A stretch of DNA of 64,000 bases from an uncultured Clostridia bacterium. GTDB taxonomy: Bacteria > Bacillota > Clostridia > Christensenellales > UBA1242. The stretch spans positions 62,001 through 126,000 of the forward strand of contig CAKVHY010000001.1 in NCBI GenBank assembly GCA_934754335.1, written 5' to 3'. Made by a program: the position numbers and the translations under genes. The notes beneath the pieces were generated by a model. It did no database searches and was not told where the DNA came from. It saw only the letters and a list, made by a program, of their open reading frames with translations. Below are positions 17,942 through 26,525 of the stretch, piece after piece; within the stretch, counting starts at the first letter, position 1, and each line of letters starts with the position of its first letter.

Positions 17942-19016
17942 ATGCTTTTCTAGTACATTTTAGATTGATTGATGGATCAGCAGTTAAATCTAAATCGGCA
18001 AGCCCTTCTCCGCTTTTAATAAGGTTATATGCTTCCGCTCCCACCATGCCTGCGTTATCAGTACAAAGAATGATTGGTGGAACAAAAACTTCAATTCCTT
18101 CTTTCTCACCATTCTTTTTCAATTGCTCTCTTAAATATGAGTTTGCACTCACTCCGCCAGCAACCACAAGTTTATTCTCCCCATATTGTTTGCAAGCCTT
18201 AATTGCTTTATGAACAAGTTCGTCCACAGCATGACATTGAAACGAAGCACAAACATTTTCAATATTTGGCTTATCCCCATTTTGCTCTAATTTGTGGATA
18301 TAATTAATTACCGCAGTTTTAAGTCCGCTATAACTAAACGCATATTCACCGCCAGCATTTGCTGTTGGCTTAACAAAGTTTATGTTGTTCTCACCCAACT
18401 TGGCGTATTTGTCAACAACTGGCCCACCAGGGTAACCTAAGCCCAAAACTTTTGCCACTTTATCGTAACATTCTCCAATCGCATCATCATAGGTTGTTCC
18501 TATTAATGTGGAATTAACATAGTCGTCAACTCGAACAATTGCAGTGTGTCCGCCACTCACAACTAAAGCCATAAATGGTGGTTTTAAGTCAGGACGTGCC
18601 AAGTAATTGGCAGAAATATGGGCTTTTATGTGATTAACTTTAATTAATGGAACATTTAATGCATAGGCAAGGCTTTTTGCAAATGTAACTCCAACCATCA
18701 AAGCCCCCACAAGCCCAGCACCATAAGTTACAGCCACTGCATCAATATCTTTCAATTCTATATTGGCTTTTTCTAATGCTTCATTTAAAACATTATTCAC
18801 GGCAAGCAGATGGTTTCGACTAGCCACTTCCGGCACAACTCCGCCAAATCTTTTATGAATATCTATCTGGCTTGAAATAATATTCGAAAGGATTTCTCTT
18901 CCGTTTTTTATAACCGCAATGCTTGTTTCATCACAAGAACTTTCCACTGCAAAAACTATAACGTTTTCTTTATTTTTTAAGTTGTTGAATTTATCTAAAA
19001 TTTCTTTACTTATCAT
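17940..19016 (-). CDS. tsaD: tRNA N6-threonylcarbamoyladenosine transferase (TsaD)
   Basis: 358 residues. The start at 19016 is preferred: AAAGG lies about 8 nt upstream and only one base separates it from the prfB stop. Motifs: AVESSCDETS near 24-33 (ASKHA phosphate-1), HKRFGGVVPEVASRNH, the metal-binding VNHIKAHISANY, VVSGGHT, GYPGGPVVDK and CTDNAGM near the end. With TsaB, TsaC and TsaE it makes t6A37 in tRNAs reading ANN codons. It is the last gene of the secA-prfB-tsaD run. Confidence 0.95.
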   Translation of the reverse strand: MISKEILDKFNNLKNKENVIVFAVESSCDETSIAVIKNGREILSNIISSQIDIHKRFGGVVPEVASRNHLLAVNNVLNEALEKANIELKDIDAVAVTYGAGLVGALMVGVTFAKSLAYALNVPLIKVNHIKAHISANYLARPDLKPPFMALVVSGGHTAIVRVDDYVNSTLIGTTYDDAIGECYDKVAKVLGLGYPGGPVVDKYAKLGENNINFVKPTANAGGEYAFSYSGLKTAVINYIHKLEQNGDKPNIENVCASFQCHAVDELVHKAIKACKQYGENKLVVAGGVSANSYLREQLKKNGEKEGIEVFVPPIILCTDNAGMVGAEAYNLIKSGEGLADLDLTADPSINLKCTRKA

Positions 19017-19017
19017 T

Positions 19018-20131
19018 TTAATAACCTTTTCCATTGAACCATTTTAGATAGGCTTGCAACATATCTATTATATCGCCACCCATCACAGCATCTAGATTGC
19101 TAGTTTCATAATCAGTTCTTAAGTCCTTAACCATCTTATATGGGCAGAACACATAACTTCTAATTTGGCTTCCCCATTCAATCTTTTTACTTTCGCCCTT
19201 TATGGCACTAGCCTTTTCCAAGTTCTTTTGAATTTCCAAAGCCACAAGTTTTCCCATAAGCATTCTCTTTGCCATTTCCTTATTTTGCAACTGCGACCTT
19301 TCGTTTTGGCAAGTTACAACGATACCTGTTGGAATATGAGTAATTCTAATAGCACTATCGGTGGTGTTTACATGCTGTCCGCCAGCACCAGAACTTCTAT
19401 AAGTGTCAATTTTCAAATCTTCTTCTTTCAAATCCACATTGATATCATTATCAATCTCGGGCATAACTTCCACGCTCGCAAAAGAAGTGTGCCTTCTTTT
19501 ATTTGCATCAAATGGACTAATTCTAACCAGCCTATGAACGCCTGTTTCGCCTTTTAAATAACCATAAGCATTCTCGCCCGAAACCATGAATGTTACGCTC
19601 TTAAAGCCAGCCCCATCACCATCAAGGCTATCTAAAAGTTTTATCTTATAGCCATTTTTTTCGGCGAATGCCAAGTACATTTTATATAGCATACTAACCC
19701 AATCGCAGGCTTCAGTTCCGCCCGCTCCGCTATGGATTTTAAGAATAGCATTATTGTTATCATATTCGCCTGAAAGCAATGTTTGAATATACATATCTTG
19801 AACGTTTTTATCAAGCATATTTAGTTCGCCATTTAATTCATTCCTAACGCTTTCATCGTCACCGCTTTCCACCATATCCAAAATATCTTTCATATCTAAA
19901 ACTTTAGATTTTAAAGACTTAAATTTGTTAAGTTCGTCCGATAAAAGTTTTTGCTTTTTGCTCAAAACCGAAAGCCTTGGCATATTGCTATAGATATTTG
20001 GATTTTCTAACTCTTTGGAAATATCGCTTAGTTCTTGAGATAACTTTTCTTCATCAAAGACAGTCGATAACAATATTCATGTTATCGACAATTTTTTGAT
20101 ACTTCTCTCTTTCATTATTTAAAACTATCAT
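19018..20131 (-). CDS. prfB: Peptide chain release factor 2, programmed +1 frameshift
   Basis: Translation starts at ATG 20131 (AGGAG 5 nt upstream) and runs 25 codons to CTT followed by TGA at 20056-20054. A +1 shift at CTT (skipping T20056) continues with GAT at 20055 to the stop at 19018, giving about 370 residues. RF2 features: the SPF motif (RISPFDANKRRHTSF) that reads UGA/UAA and GGQ in SSGAGGQHVNT, which triggers peptide release. The CTTTGA site is the universal RF2 autoregulatory frameshift: low RF2 means slow termination and more shifting. The usual Shine-Dalgarno-like stimulator is absent; a perfect hairpin takes its place. A second TGA directly follows the first in the zero frame. 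Confidence 0.93.
20054..20089 (-). promoter_or_regulatory. prfB frameshift site CTTTGA with upstream hairpin
   Basis: In mRNA order: TGTTATCGAC is the 3' arm (20063-20072 on plus), then TGT, then CTTTGA (20059-20054). The 5' arm GTCGATAACA lies at 20080-20089. The stem is a perfect 10 bp with a 7-base loop and ends 3 nt before CTT, where the AGGGGG-type element stands in other bacteria. Confidence 0.75.
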
Positions 20132-20154
20132 GGTTTCTCCTAATTTTAAGAATT

Positions 20155-20179
20155 AAAGTTCTGCAAAAAACAGAACTTT
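20155..20179 (-). other. Inverted repeat between secA and prfB
   Basis: Perfect 9-bp inverted repeat AAAGTTCTG/CAGAACTTT with a 7-base loop in the 54-bp gap. The sequence after it in the direction of transcription is AT-rich but has no solid T run, so it may be a weak terminator or a processing site. Confidence 0.5.
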
Positions 20180-20185
20180 AAAACA

Positions 20186-22870
20186 TTATTTATTCTTTCC
20201 GCAACAGTTCTTATATTTCTTTCCAGAACCGCATGGGCAATCATCATTTCTTCCAACTCTTTCATTGGATTTTTTCTTAACAGTGTCGCTTCCGTCACCT
20301 GCATTTGTAACCACATCTTGAGGTTTTGGCTGATTTGCAGGACGAGTTAATTGAATGTTGATTTTAAAGTTTAGCAAAAACATAGCAGTTTCTTCTCTAA
20401 CTTTATTAACCATATTTTCAAACATTTCGCCACTTTCTTTCTTGTATTCAACAATTGGATCGTGGTTACCATAGGCTCTCAATCCAATTTCATGCCTTAA
20501 CATTTCCATGAAATCTATATGGTCCATCCAAAGGCTATCAACCACTCTTAGAAGAATATTTCTTTCCATTTCAAGATGAGGAACTTTCAATTGCTCAACA
20601 ACATCGCACTTGCCTTCATAGTACTTAACCGCTTCGTCAGCCACCTTCTCAGCCAACTGATCGCTATTTAATCCTTCCACTAATTCCTTAGTTACAAAGT
20701 TTGCTTCTTCACCTAAAATTCTTCCATTAAGTGCAGAATTTATAGCATCTAAATCCCATTCTTCAAAACTTACATTTTCATCAACGTTTAGATAAACGGT
20801 GTTCATTGCAAGTTCTCTAATCATATCCAAAACTTCAGAATGAATATCTGCGCCATCTAGAACTCTATTTCTTTCGGCATAGATAATTTCTCTTTGCTTA
20901 TTATTTACATCATCGAATTTAAGCACTGAGTGACGTGCACTAAAGTTAAATGCCTCAATTCTCTTTTGAGCGTTTTCAATTTGTTTTGACAAGATTTTTG
21001 ATTGAAAATCCATAACTTTGAAGGCTCTTAAAATGCCTTGCATTCTTTCGCCACCAAATCTACGCATAAGTTCGTCTTCCATAGATACGAAGAAAATACT
21101 TGTACCTGGGTCGCCTTGCCTACCTGCTCTACCACGGAGTTGGTTATCAATTCTTCGGCTTTCATGTCTTTCAGTACCTAAAATATGAAGTCCACCTAAA
21201 GTTATAACTTGTTTCTTTTCTTCGTCTGTAATCTTCTTAAATTCTGCTAAGTATTTCTTAAATTCTTCTCTTAGAGCATTTAATTCTTCATCGTCTGTTG
21301 AAAGCAAGGAAGTACAAAATTCTATCTTATCTTCTTCAATTCCTTTCTCTCTCAACTTCTGTTTTGCCATATATTCAGGGTTTCCGCCAAGCATAATATC
21401 TGTTCCACGTCCTGCCATATTCGTGGCAATTGTAACAGCATTAAGTCTGCCTGCCTGAGCAACAATCTCGCTTTCTTTTGCATGGTTTTTAGCATTCAAA
21501 ACGTTATGCTTAATTCCGGCTTCTTTTAAAGCCTTACTAACTTCTTCACTCTTTTCAATTGTGATAGTACCAACCAAAACTGGTCTGCCTTTCTCGTGAA
21601 CAGCCTTAACTTCTTCCACGATTGCCTTCAACTTTCCTTCATAATTTTGGAAAATTTTATCTGGATAGTCCTTTCTTCTGATAGGAAGGTTTGTTGGAAT
21701 AGTTACAACGTCTAGACCATAAATCTTGTTAAATTCCAATTCTTCTGTTTTTGCAGTACCGGTCATACCACTTAATTTATCATAAACTCTGAAGAAATTT
21801 TGGAAAGTGATAGTTGCTAAGGTTTTGTTTTCGTCCTTAATCTCCAAACCTTCTTTTGCTTCAATTGCTTGATGCAAACCGTTTGAATACTTTCTGCCTT
21901 CCATAACTCTTCCGGTGAACTCGTCAACGATTAAAACTTCGCCATCTTTAACGATATAGTTATCGTCTAGTTTCATAACAAATTGTGCTTTAATTGCGTT
22001 GTTGATATGATGATTCAACTCAATGTTTTCAATATCACTTAAGTTGGCAACGCCGAAAAACTTCTCGGCTTTATCTATTCCGCTTTCAGTAAGTCTAACA
22101 GCCTTCTCTCTTTCGTCTATCTCATAATCTGCTTCTTTTAAAGATTTCGCAAACCTGGCTGCAGTTTTGTAAGTTTCATTACTCTTCATGCCCCTGCCTG
22201 AAATGATAAGGGGAGTTCTGGCTTCATCAATTAAAATACTATCCACTTCGTCCACAATTGCAAAGTGATAACCCCTAGCCACTCTATCTTCTTTTCTAAC
22301 AACCATGTTATCACGCAAATAATCGAAACCAAGTTCGTTATTAGTGGAGTAAGTAATATCGCAATTATATGCTTCACGCTTTTGGTTTGGGTCCATGTTG
22401 TGCAAAGAAATACCAACTGTTAGCCCTAAGAACTTAAATATTTTTCCCATCCATTCAGAGTCACGACTAGCCAAGTATTCATTCACAGTTACGATATGAA
22501 CGCCCTTGCCTTCCAAAGCCACAAGATAAGCAGGCATAGTTTCAACCAAAGTTTTACCTTCACCAGTTCTCATCTCGGCAATTCTTCCTTGGAATAAGGC
22601 AATAGCGCCTAGGATTTGAACATGGAAAGGAGTTAGCCCCATAACTCTTGTACTTGCTTCTCTAACGCAAGCATAGGCTTCAGGCAAAATATCTATAAGT
22701 TTTTCGCCATTCGCAATTCTTTCTTTTAATGCAGGAGTGGTGGCCTTTAATTCTTCGTCCGTTTTGTTTTTAAACTCAGATGCCAAGGCTTCAACTTTGC
22801 AAGCAATTTTCTCCAATTTTTCCAAATTTCTTGTGTTATCTGACCTAAAGATATTTTTAAATAATCCCAT
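20186..22870 (-). CDS. secA: Preprotein translocase ATPase SecA
   Basis: 894 residues. The start at 22870 (MGLFKNIF) is chosen for AAAGGA upstream and because the promoter begins transcription near 22904. Motifs: Walker A MRTGEGKT near 103-110, Walker B DEVDSILIDEARTPLI, a preprotein-binding domain, the second helicase domain with ATNMAGRGTDI and QLRGRAGRQGD, and the C-terminal zinc motif CPCGSGKKYKNCC. The zinc tail is the part that contacts SecB in other bacteria. It drives secretory proteins through SecYEG and is needed for the many surface proteins here. Confidence 0.97.
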   Translation of the reverse strand: MGLFKNIFRSDNTRNLEKLEKIACKVEALASEFKNKTDEELKATTPALKERIANGEKLIDILPEAYACVREASTRVMGLTPFHVQILGAIALFQGRIAEMRTGEGKTLVETMPAYLVALEGKGVHIVTVNEYLASRDSEWMGKIFKFLGLTVGISLHNMDPNQKREAYNCDITYSTNNELGFDYLRDNMVVRKEDRVARGYHFAIVDEVDSILIDEARTPLIISGRGMKSNETYKTAARFAKSLKEADYEIDEREKAVRLTESGIDKAEKFFGVANLSDIENIELNHHINNAIKAQFVMKLDDNYIVKDGEVLIVDEFTGRVMEGRKYSNGLHQAIEAKEGLEIKDENKTLATITFQNFFRVYDKLSGMTGTAKTEELEFNKIYGLDVVTIPTNLPIRRKDYPDKIFQNYEGKLKAIVEEVKAVHEKGRPVLVGTITIEKSEEVSKALKEAGIKHNVLNAKNHAKESEIVAQAGRLNAVTIATNMAGRGTDIMLGGNPEYMAKQKLREKGIEEDKIEFCTSLLSTDDEELNALREEFKKYLAEFKKITDEEKKQVITLGGLHILGTERHESRRIDNQLRGRAGRQGDPGTSIFFVSMEDELMRRFGGERMQGILRAFKVMDFQSKILSKQIENAQKRIEAFNFSARHSVLKFDDVNNKQREIIYAERNRVLDGADIHSEVLDMIRELAMNTVYLNVDENVSFEEWDLDAINSALNGRILGEEANFVTKELVEGLNSDQLAEKVADEAVKYYEGKCDVVEQLKVPHLEMERNILLRVVDSLWMDHIDFMEMLRHEIGLRAYGNHDPIVEYKKESGEMFENMVNKVREETAMFLLNFKINIQLTRPANQPKPQDVVTNAGDGSDTVKKKSNERVGRNDDCPCGSGKKYKNCCGKNK

Positions 22871-22910
22871 AATAAGTGTTCCTTTTAATTTTTGTCCAAT
22901 ATACACGAAT

Positions 22911-22939
22911 AGTATATACTAATTTTAAACTTTTTTCAA
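22911..22939 (-). promoter_or_regulatory. Promoter of secA
   Basis: Minus strand TTGAAA (22934-22939), 17 bp, TATACT (22911-22916); the start codon follows about 40 nt later. Confidence 0.65.
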
Positions 22940-23136
22940 TCATATTAAGCCCTTAAATCTCCCATAATTTGTAAAAAAATTGAATATTTGAAGAATATGA
23001 CCGAAAACAAAGAATAAAATAGCAATATTTACTAACAATTTGTTTAATATTTGTCATATACTTATAGATTTAATGTTTTTTGTAAATTATAATTATAAAT
23101 ATTTATAAATAATTATAAATTTTTTTGAAAAAAGTG

Positions 23137-23192
23137 TTGCAAATTTATTTTTTTGTATATATAATATAGTAGATGATAACATTTTTGTTATC
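23137..23192 (+). promoter_or_regulatory. Promoter and palindromic operator candidate of the TAC operon
   Basis: TTGCAA (23137-23142), 17 bp, TATAAT (23160-23165). Just downstream, at the expected transcription start, lies the perfect inverted repeat GATAACA (23175-23181)/TGTTATC (23186-23192) with a TTTT spacer. A palindrome at this place is where autoregulating HTH antitoxins usually bind. The rest of the 349-bp gap to secA is AT-rich without further signals. Confidence 0.6.
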
Positions 23193-23219
23193 AAAATAAT
23201 ATTATATCAAGGACAACAC

Positions 23220-23570
23220 ATGTTTAGTTTAGAGTTTTATCAATCACCCCAAGGCAATTGTCCGCTGAAAAAATATATCAAGCAACTAACTAAGCAACAT
23301 AAAGAAGAAACGTTAACCCAACTTTTGAGTATGTTGCAGTTGTTAGGGAAGCATGGCTTGGGATTAAAGGAGATTCAACCGAAGGCAATTAAATATATAA
23401 AAGACCAAATTTATGAATTGAGACCCCTGCCCTCTCGAGTTTTCTTTTTTACAATTGAAGAAAACAGGATTATAATATTAAACGCATTTGAAAAGAAAAC
23501 GCAAAAAACACCAAAATCAGAAATAGAAATAGCAGAAAGTTACAAAAAAGATTATTTGAAAAGGATTTAA
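23220..23570 (+). CDS. Type II toxin, RelE/HigB superfamily (phage Gp49-like)
   Basis: 116 residues, typical size. Family pattern: PLKKYIKQL near the start, LLGKHGLGLKEIQPKAIKYI, then IYELRPLPSRVFFF (about 62-75), IIILNAFEKKTQKTP (about 81-95) and an A-rich C-terminal helix. These match Gp49-like toxins, ribosome-dependent mRNA interferases related to RelE/HigB. Toxin first, antitoxin second is the HigBA order. AAGGA lies about 7 nt before the ATG and the antitoxin starts 4 nt after the stop. Confidence 0.88.
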   Translation: MFSLEFYQSPQGNCPLKKYIKQLTKQHKEETLTQLLSMLQLLGKHGLGLKEIQPKAIKYIKDQIYELRPLPSRVFFFTIEENRIIILNAFEKKTQKTPKSEIEIAESYKKDYLKRI

Positions 23571-23574
23571 TAAA

Positions 23575-23964
23575 ATGAAAAGTTCATTAACGCTTCAAGA
23601 AATGTTGGAGAGTATTAAAAAAGAAAGTACTGAAGAAAGAAGAACAATAGATGTTGCAGAAAAAACAATAGAATTAATAAATAAAATTAAAGAAAAAAGA
23701 GAAATGTTAAATATCTCGCAAAGAGACTTGGCGAAACAATGCGGAATAAAACAACCTGCACTAGCAAGAATAGAATCTTTTAAGGTTATTCCCCAAGTTA
23801 ATACCTTGATTAGAATCGCTGATTGCCTAGGTTTAAATATAGATGCTTTAGAAAAAGTTGAGAATTGTGAAATTATAACTTCATCAGATTTTGCTTATGT
23901 AAAACTTTCTAATAAATATGAAAAATATGAAAACAAATTAAATGGGGAGTTGTATTATGTCTGA
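23575..23964 (+). CDS. HigA-like XRE antitoxin with a C-terminal extension
   Basis: 129 residues. A helix-turn-helix domain of the Xre type spans about 38-95 (LNISQRDLAKQCGIKQPALARIE, DCLGLNIDAL in pieces). It is followed by about 35 residues, rich in Tyr, Phe and Leu (SSDFAYVKLSNKYEKYE and GELYYV). In toxin-antitoxin-chaperone systems such an extension (chaperone addiction region) makes the antitoxin unstable unless SecB-like chaperone binds. That role is inferred from the adjacent SecB-like gene, which it overlaps by 8 nt. Confidence 0.85.
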   Translation: MKSSLTLQEMLESIKKESTEERRTIDVAEKTIELINKIKEKREMLNISQRDLAKQCGIKQPALARIESFKVIPQVNTLIRIADCLGLNIDALEKVENCEIITSSDFAYVKLSNKYEKYENKLNGELYYV

Positions 23965-24355
23965 GAATATAAAAAGTTTTAAAATAGTAACAAACGAAAT
24001 TTCATTAACGAGCAATAATTTACCTGAAAAGGCTTATACCATGAAACCATATATTTCAAGAAAGATTGGAAACTCAATCAATCAACCTAATAAATATGGA
24101 ATTGAAATGGAAGTTGTGATCAAAGACGAAAAAACAAACAGATTTCCAATTAACTTAAAAGTTAGAATAACTGGATTATTTGAAATTGAAGGAGCAACAG
24201 AAGAAAATATAAAAACATTCCTAAAAACTCAAGGAACTCAAATGTTATATCCATATCTTCGAACTCTAGTTTCAACTATCACAGCAGGAGCGTTTATGCC
24301 TGCCATAACTCTTCCAATTATTCAATACACAGATTTCGTGGACACGGAAATATAA
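23957..24355 (+). CDS. SecB-like chaperone of the toxin-antitoxin-chaperone system
   Basis: 132 residues from the ATG at 23957 with GGGGAG upstream, overlapping the antitoxin stop. The SecB signature is in the C-terminal half: LKVRITGLFEIEGA, then MLYPYLRTLVSTITAGAF (about 93-110) and LPIIQYTDF, corresponding to the LFPYAR...P.L.LPPINF region of SecB. General SecB is not normally found in Bacillota, but SecB-like proteins occur in TAC operons, as Rv1957 with HigBA in Mycobacterium tuberculosis. Here it would protect the antitoxin. Confidence 0.82.
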   Translation: MSENIKSFKIVTNEISLTSNNLPEKAYTMKPYISRKIGNSINQPNKYGIEMEVVIKDEKTNRFPINLKVRITGLFEIEGATEENIKTFLKTQGTQMLYPYLRTLVSTITAGAFMPAITLPIIQYTDFVDTEI

Positions 24356-24360
24356 AATAT

Positions 24361-24398
24361 CTCTATAAAAGCAAAACTCTTTTATAGAGTTTTTTTTA
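24361..24398 (+). terminator. Rho-independent terminator of the TAC operon
   Basis: Perfect 11-bp stem CTCTATAAAAG (24361-24371)/CTTTTATAGAG (24379-24389) followed by a long T run. Confidence 0.88.
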
Positions 24399-24473
24399 TA
24401 AAAAAACATATTGATTTTACCTAAAAACATTAGATAAACACCAATATGCTTTTAAACATTCTTTAATATATTT

Positions 24474-26372
24474 CTATGCCGCATTAAAGTCTACCAAGGT
24501 TTTTCCCCAATAGGTGGTGTAAGTACCTGTACTATTATAATAATTCCAATAACTTCCCCAACCACTTGGCTTACTGCTTGCTTCGCAGTAGATTTTAAGA
24601 GTGGATGAAGAACAGCTGTAGAATAGAGAATTATAAGAATTAGATGCAGATATTGTTGTAACTGATGAAGGAATATATATTTTTGTTAATCCGCTACAAC
24701 AATCAAATGCATTATTCCCTATACTTGTTACACTATCTGGTATTGTTATACTTGTTAATCCGCTACAAAAATAAAATGTATACTCTCCTATACTTGTTAC
24801 ATTGTTTGGAATTGTTATACTGGTTAATTTTCTACACTCATAAAATGCAGATTTCCCTATACTTGTAATTGTATTAGGAATAATTGTTGTTTTACAACCT
24901 TGAATTAATGCATTGCTAGCAGTTTTTATGATTGCATTACAATTATCTCTGCTATCATATTTTGTATTACCACTTGCAACTTTTATACTTGTTAATCCGC
25001 TACAACCAGAAAATACCCCATTCCCTATATTTATTACACCGTTTGGTATTATTACTCCAGTTAAACCGCTACAACCATTAAACGCTTTACTTCCTATACT
25101 CGCTACACTATTTGGTATCGTTATACTTGTTAATCCGCTACATTCTTGAAATGCAGACGCCCTTATACTTGTTACACCATCTGGAATCGTTATACCCGTT
25201 AAGGCATTACAACGATAAAATACACCATCTTCTATACTTGTTACACTATCTGGAATAGTTACACTAACTATTTTTGAAGAAGAACAAAAAGTATAATCAG
25301 CAATTCTAGATATATTACTAGATAACACTACACTAGTTATTGCTGTATTCTTTTTGAATGTTGGTGACATAAAAGTTCCAGCAACAAACCCACTCACAGG
25401 CTTTCCATTATACATATAAGGAATTACAACTTCTCCGCTTGGCGATGTAGCACTTTCGCCAGCCACTAAATATGAATTGCCATCATTAGATAAAGTAAAC
25501 GTTAACCCTGTTGTACTTGCTTCTCTTGTATACAAATTTGTACTTTCAGCATCTGCTCTTAAAGGAGCATTTAAATTTTCTTGAGTTACAACTTGAGTTA
25601 GTCCTTCATCAAAGAACCAACCTGTACTAATTTCAGGCTCTTTTGTGGCTAAAAACTCGCCTAGAGTTTGCCCTGCAACGTCACCAATTGGTGTACTAGT
25701 TTCAACACCATCTACAACTGTTTTAATTGTATTAGAACTACTTGAAGAACCTGCAACATTAAATAAGAAATTTACTCCTGCATCAAAATCCTTCATAAGG
25801 CCAGTGTTTGCATCAATTGTTCCTGTTCCACCACTTGCCATAGATAGAACTACAGAATATTCAAATGTTTCTCCTGCAGTTAGTTCACAACCGCTTGTAC
25901 CTAATGCATTAGCAAGAACATTATTCGAGCCGATTGTTGAAGCCAATACAATCTTTGGCTTATGGTTGCTTGCACTAGTTCCGCTCTCTGCTCCTGCTTC
26001 TGGAGTTTTAGTTACTCTAATATTTAGCGGAGTTAGGCTATTATTCTTAACATAATATTTAAAAGTAATTGCCCCTGGGTTATTTACACCATCATTTGAA
26101 TCATCTTTAAAATTACAACTTAAATCTCCTTGGATTTTAGCGTTTGCATTTGTGGTGGTTGGTGCAATCGTGGATTTTGCCACAGATTTTTCTTGGTCAC
26201 CGCCAGTGGCAGTTGCCCAAAACTCTAGGTTTACTCCTTCTTGAGCAGTCCAAGATACATTTGCATTTATTCCAACGTTTCCAGCAGTGGCAGCATATAT
26301 TGCAACAACCATTGCTGTAACCACTAACACAACTGCAACTATTGTTGCTATAACCTTTGTACTCTTCTTCAT
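24474..26372 (-). CDS. BspA-like leucine-rich-repeat surface protein
   Basis: 632 residues. A short K-rich start and a long hydrophobic segment (about 7-28) form a signal peptide or anchor. Residues about 30-210 form a beta-rich module that resembles the TasA/camelysin-type start of SipW-processed proteins (inference). A short InlB-like piece with TGWFFDEGLTQVV lies near 250. From about 340 to 610 run about nine repeats of 23 residues of the LRR_5 type (pattern CSGLTSITIPNSVTSIG.AF), which in other bacteria bind host proteins or other cells. No LPXTG motif or C-terminal anchor is seen. AAAGGAAAGGAAG precedes the ATG. Expression is probably phase-variable through the upstream poly-G promoter. 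Confidence 0.85.
   Translation of the reverse strand: MKKSTKVIATIVAVVLVVTAMVVAIYAATAGNVGINANVSWTAQEGVNLEFWATATGGDQEKSVAKSTIAPTTTNANAKIQGDLSCNFKDDSNDGVNNPGAITFKYYVKNNSLTPLNIRVTKTPEAGAESGTSASNHKPKIVLASTIGSNNVLANALGTSGCELTAGETFEYSVVLSMASGGTGTIDANTGLMKDFDAGVNFLFNVAGSSSSSNTIKTVVDGVETSTPIGDVAGQTLGEFLATKEPEISTGWFFDEGLTQVVTQENLNAPLRADAESTNLYTREASTTGLTFTLSNDGNSYLVAGESATSPSGEVVIPYMYNGKPVSGFVAGTFMSPTFKKNTAITSVVLSSNISRIADYTFCSSSKIVSVTIPDSVTSIEDGVFYRCNALTGITIPDGVTSIRASAFQECSGLTSITIPNSVASIGSKAFNGCSGLTGVIIPNGVINIGNGVFSGCSGLTSIKVASGNTKYDSRDNCNAIIKTASNALIQGCKTTIIPNTITSIGKSAFYECRKLTSITIPNNVTSIGEYTFYFCSGLTSITIPDSVTSIGNNAFDCCSGLTKIYIPSSVTTISASNSYNSLFYSCSSSTLKIYCEASSKPSGWGSYWNYYNSTGTYTTYWGKTLVDFNAA
24660..25330 (-). 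repeat. Tandem 69-bp repeats inside the LRR gene
   Basis: The LRR units recur about every 69 bp with near-identical blocks such as GTTAATCCGCTACA on the plus strand. They are similar enough at DNA level to allow unequal recombination and change of repeat number. Confidence 0.7.
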
Positions 26373-26442
26373 CTTCCTTTCCTTTTATATTTTCTATTGC
26401 TTAATTATGAACAATTTATCCCCATTTTAATTCTTTTCTTTC

Positions 26443-26465
26443 ATTTCAATCCTGCGGATTGAAAT
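26443..26465 (-). other. Perfect hairpin in the leader of the LRR protein gene
   Basis: ATTTCAATCC (26443-26452)/GGATTGAAAT (26456-26465) with a 3-base spacer, about 70 nt upstream of the start codon. A C7 run (in the RNA) lies just before it. There is no T run after it in the transcribed direction, so it is not an intrinsic terminator. Confidence 0.65.
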
Positions 26466-26525
26466 TCAATTGGGGGGGTATGCACATTTTATTCGCAATG
26501 CGTCCATATTTTTAAGTCTAAATTT

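Noticed and set aside
20063..23192. The same half-sites GATAACA/TGTTATC in the prfB hairpin and in the TAC palindrome, possibly one regulator for both
   Set aside because: Spacing differs (7 versus 4 bases) and single half-sites occur at several other places (for example 6464, 11588, 13115, 19758), so chance in AT-rich DNA is enough.
24660..25330. Regular repeats that could look like a CRISPR array
   Set aside because: They are in frame within the LRR gene, have a 69-bp period and no unique spacers.
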